From contig JBITNC010000001.1 in the NCBI GenBank assembly GCA_050084985.1, forward strand, positions 104,098,001-104,162,000: 64,000 nucleotides of DNA, in the 5' to 3' direction. The position numbers and the translations under genes were made by a program. The notes below the pieces were generated by a model. The model did not search any database. It worked only from the letters and a program-made list of their open reading frames with translations, and had not been told where the DNA came from. This document shows positions 62,430 to 64,000 of the stretch, piece by piece. The stretch comes from Nageia nagi (lineage: Eukaryota; Pinophyta). Numbering within the stretch: position 1 is the first letter of the stretch; each line of letters opens with the position of its first letter.

Positions 62430-64000
62430 AGCTATAAGTATTTGAAATTTGAACCCTTCAAGAATGTGTTTTATTTAGGTATTTCAAATTCAAACCCTTC
62501 AGTAACTTGTTCTATTCTTGCCTTTTTTTGCTAGTGCATACATTTCTATAAGAGCATTTTCTTCACAATTATCTATAACTCTTCTTTCTGCAATTAAAAC
62601 CCAAATATCTACATTTTCTTTCTATAGGAAAAGAATCCAAAGCATATGAGGAAACATATAATCTAATACATGTATCCAAGTTTTTGTCCAATTTATTTTG
62701 AAATTTGGATTTAATAAACGTTAAAGCATTGAATACACTTTCAACTTTAATAGAATCCAAAACATTATTTGACACAATTCATATAATATGAAATATTCAC
62801 TAATATTATCTAAAAGAACAAAACTTGGATAAAGTTTTATCCAAATACATTTAATGGAATCATTTTCAATTGGTTTTAATAATAAAGAGTATTGCTCAAT
62901 CATAGAGAGTCCAAAATAGTTGGCTTATTTTGTAAATAACTTTTTATTTAAAATACCATTAATTTTTTATCCATTTATTTCTATAGCTTTACCAAAATGT
63001 GTTCCAAGAATTACCATATATTTGTGAAACAATCACAAAATAACTATTCATCATTATTTATATTCCAAAATTTAGGATTCACAAATACCATTGATTCAAG
63101 TAAATCATCTCATTGAAATCATTCATGGATTTCATTAGTTAAGGTTGTACAAATCTTTCTCAAATTAGTATGTGTTTCATAAATTCAATTACAAAAAAGA
63201 ACATAGTTTATAGGTTCAAATTCATATCCTGGTCCAACCAAATCCCTTCATATATTTTGAAATATGCAATGACATCAACTTTCCTTTCACTTCTATACAA
63301 ATACGATCACTGATATTAAATTTCAAAAAATTCTTTGAATCTTTAAGATTTATCAAAGTTTGCCATCTTTGAAAGATAAAGATAGTCATTTTCTCAAAGA
63401 TATGAAATCATATATATATATATATATATATTCAATCAAAACTCTTTTTGTTGGTTCATATAATGAAATTGATCTTGTATCATTATCTTTTAAAAGCTTA
63501 TTTCCATCAATTATTCTAATAAAGAAATTTTTGAACTCTATATCTTCTTGGGCTTCTTGCGATATATGCATGTAATTCATGAATAAGTTCTTCAACATTT
63601 TGATACACTTATAAAAGTGTTAATAATTATATATGGAAGGTTCATTATATATACCATACAATGAATGGGAATCATATAAGAAGCCACTAATGTTTTTAAT
63701 CTAACATAAAGATCATATAGATTACATTGCATTACTAATGCATCATTTGCTCCAACACATATCAATTTTGTAGTAATTTCATAATCATTCATTCTAACAA
63801 ATTTTTTTAAGTTATAAATAACTAACTTGTAAAGATTTTTTCCATTGCAATTTTTATCCATTTTATGAACATTTAATAGATGTGATGTCTTAAAATTATT
63901 CTAAAAATTGTATATATGCATACAAACCAATGAAGTATCATCCACTATTGTAACTTCATCAAGTGAAAGAGAAATAAATTATGATTTTTTAATTATATTT
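62430..64000 (-). pseudogene. hAT-like transposase-derived (ZNF862-like) pseudogene, running off the window end
   Basis: Minus strand, N-terminal part cut by the window end. Blocks in order: SLDEVTIVDDTSLVCMHIY (about 63,925-63,985); a TTKLICVGANDALVMQ block and IPIHCMVYIMNLPYI (within 63,592-63,861), matching the usual KLICFGADG..FQG and HCMAHRTNL; EELIHELHAYIARSS and GNKLLK...PTKRVLIEY (63,386-63,598); and a C-terminal block, VESVFNALTFIKSKFQNKLD and DTCIRLYVSSYALDSFP (62,569-62,775), matching the hAT dimerisation end (ERTFSTLTFMK..LRNRL). Frameshifts, stops and a (TA)n insertion inactivate it. The intact relatives are domesticated-looking or transposon-borne hAT transposases. Confidence 0.8.
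63411..63431. repeat. (TA)n microsatellite within the hAT-like pseudogene
   Basis: About ten TA dinucleotides; gives the Tyr-Ile repeat in both strands' shadow frames and lies in the transposase relic just after the PTKRVLIEY block. Confidence 0.9.

Overview
The window looks like nuclear DNA from a land plant with a large, repeat-rich genome. The evidence is strong AT richness, introns with GT..AG borders, Ty1/copia and Ty3/gypsy remnants, tRNA-derived SINE-like units, a plant-mobile-domain relic, a hAT-like transposase relic and a degenerate TTTAGGG-type (plant telomere-like) tract. The very low gene density and deeply decayed transposons would suit a gymnosperm, but nothing seen proves that. 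No bacterial features, CRISPR array, rRNA or clearly functional tRNA gene were seen.

Layout. 1-4062: a decayed copia element on the minus strand, with its primer-binding site and one LTR, abutting the 3' end of a GT47 (exostosin-family glycosyltransferase) pseudogene. 4.09-7.52 kb: that pseudogene and its upstream flank, containing a 214-bp CT-rich microsatellite. 9-16 kb: AT-rich DNA with a dispersed repeat, a plant-mobile-domain pseudogene and a gypsy gag relic. 16,210-20,102: one complete insertion flanked by the 5-bp duplication GGAAT, carrying only a gag reading frame, internal repeat arrays and a hairpin right end. 20-36 kb: decayed repeats, including one copy (A) of an unidentified multi-exon element. 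36.3-39.2 kb: the second and best preserved GT47 copy with the same flanking DNA, so 4.1-7.5 kb and 36.4-39.2 kb are a duplicated segment. 41.1-41.8 kb: a third, truncated GT47 copy.

44-53 kb holds scattered exon-like pieces, two arrays of hairpin minirepeats, about 1 kb of degenerate telomere-like repeat, a decayed gene of an unclassified family with a GHGKGEHDG motif, a pyrimidine-rich tract and a tRNA-like sequence. 54.8-61.7 kb has copy B of the unidentified element, a plus-strand copia relic, and a second copy of a hairpin-rich module that also occurs at 34 kb. 62.4 kb to the window end is a minus-strand hAT-like transposase pseudogene.

No pathway or operon can be drawn. The only host-type genes are the three GT47 paralogues, predicted type II membrane glycosyltransferases of the Golgi. 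Only the 36-kb copy is close to intact (two exons, 93-bp intron, about 460 codons), and it has an in-frame TGA at codon 8. Everything else is transposon-derived, simple repeat, or unrecognised AT-rich DNA. Positions of degenerate features are approximate; family assignments rest on motif recognition from memory, without database searches.
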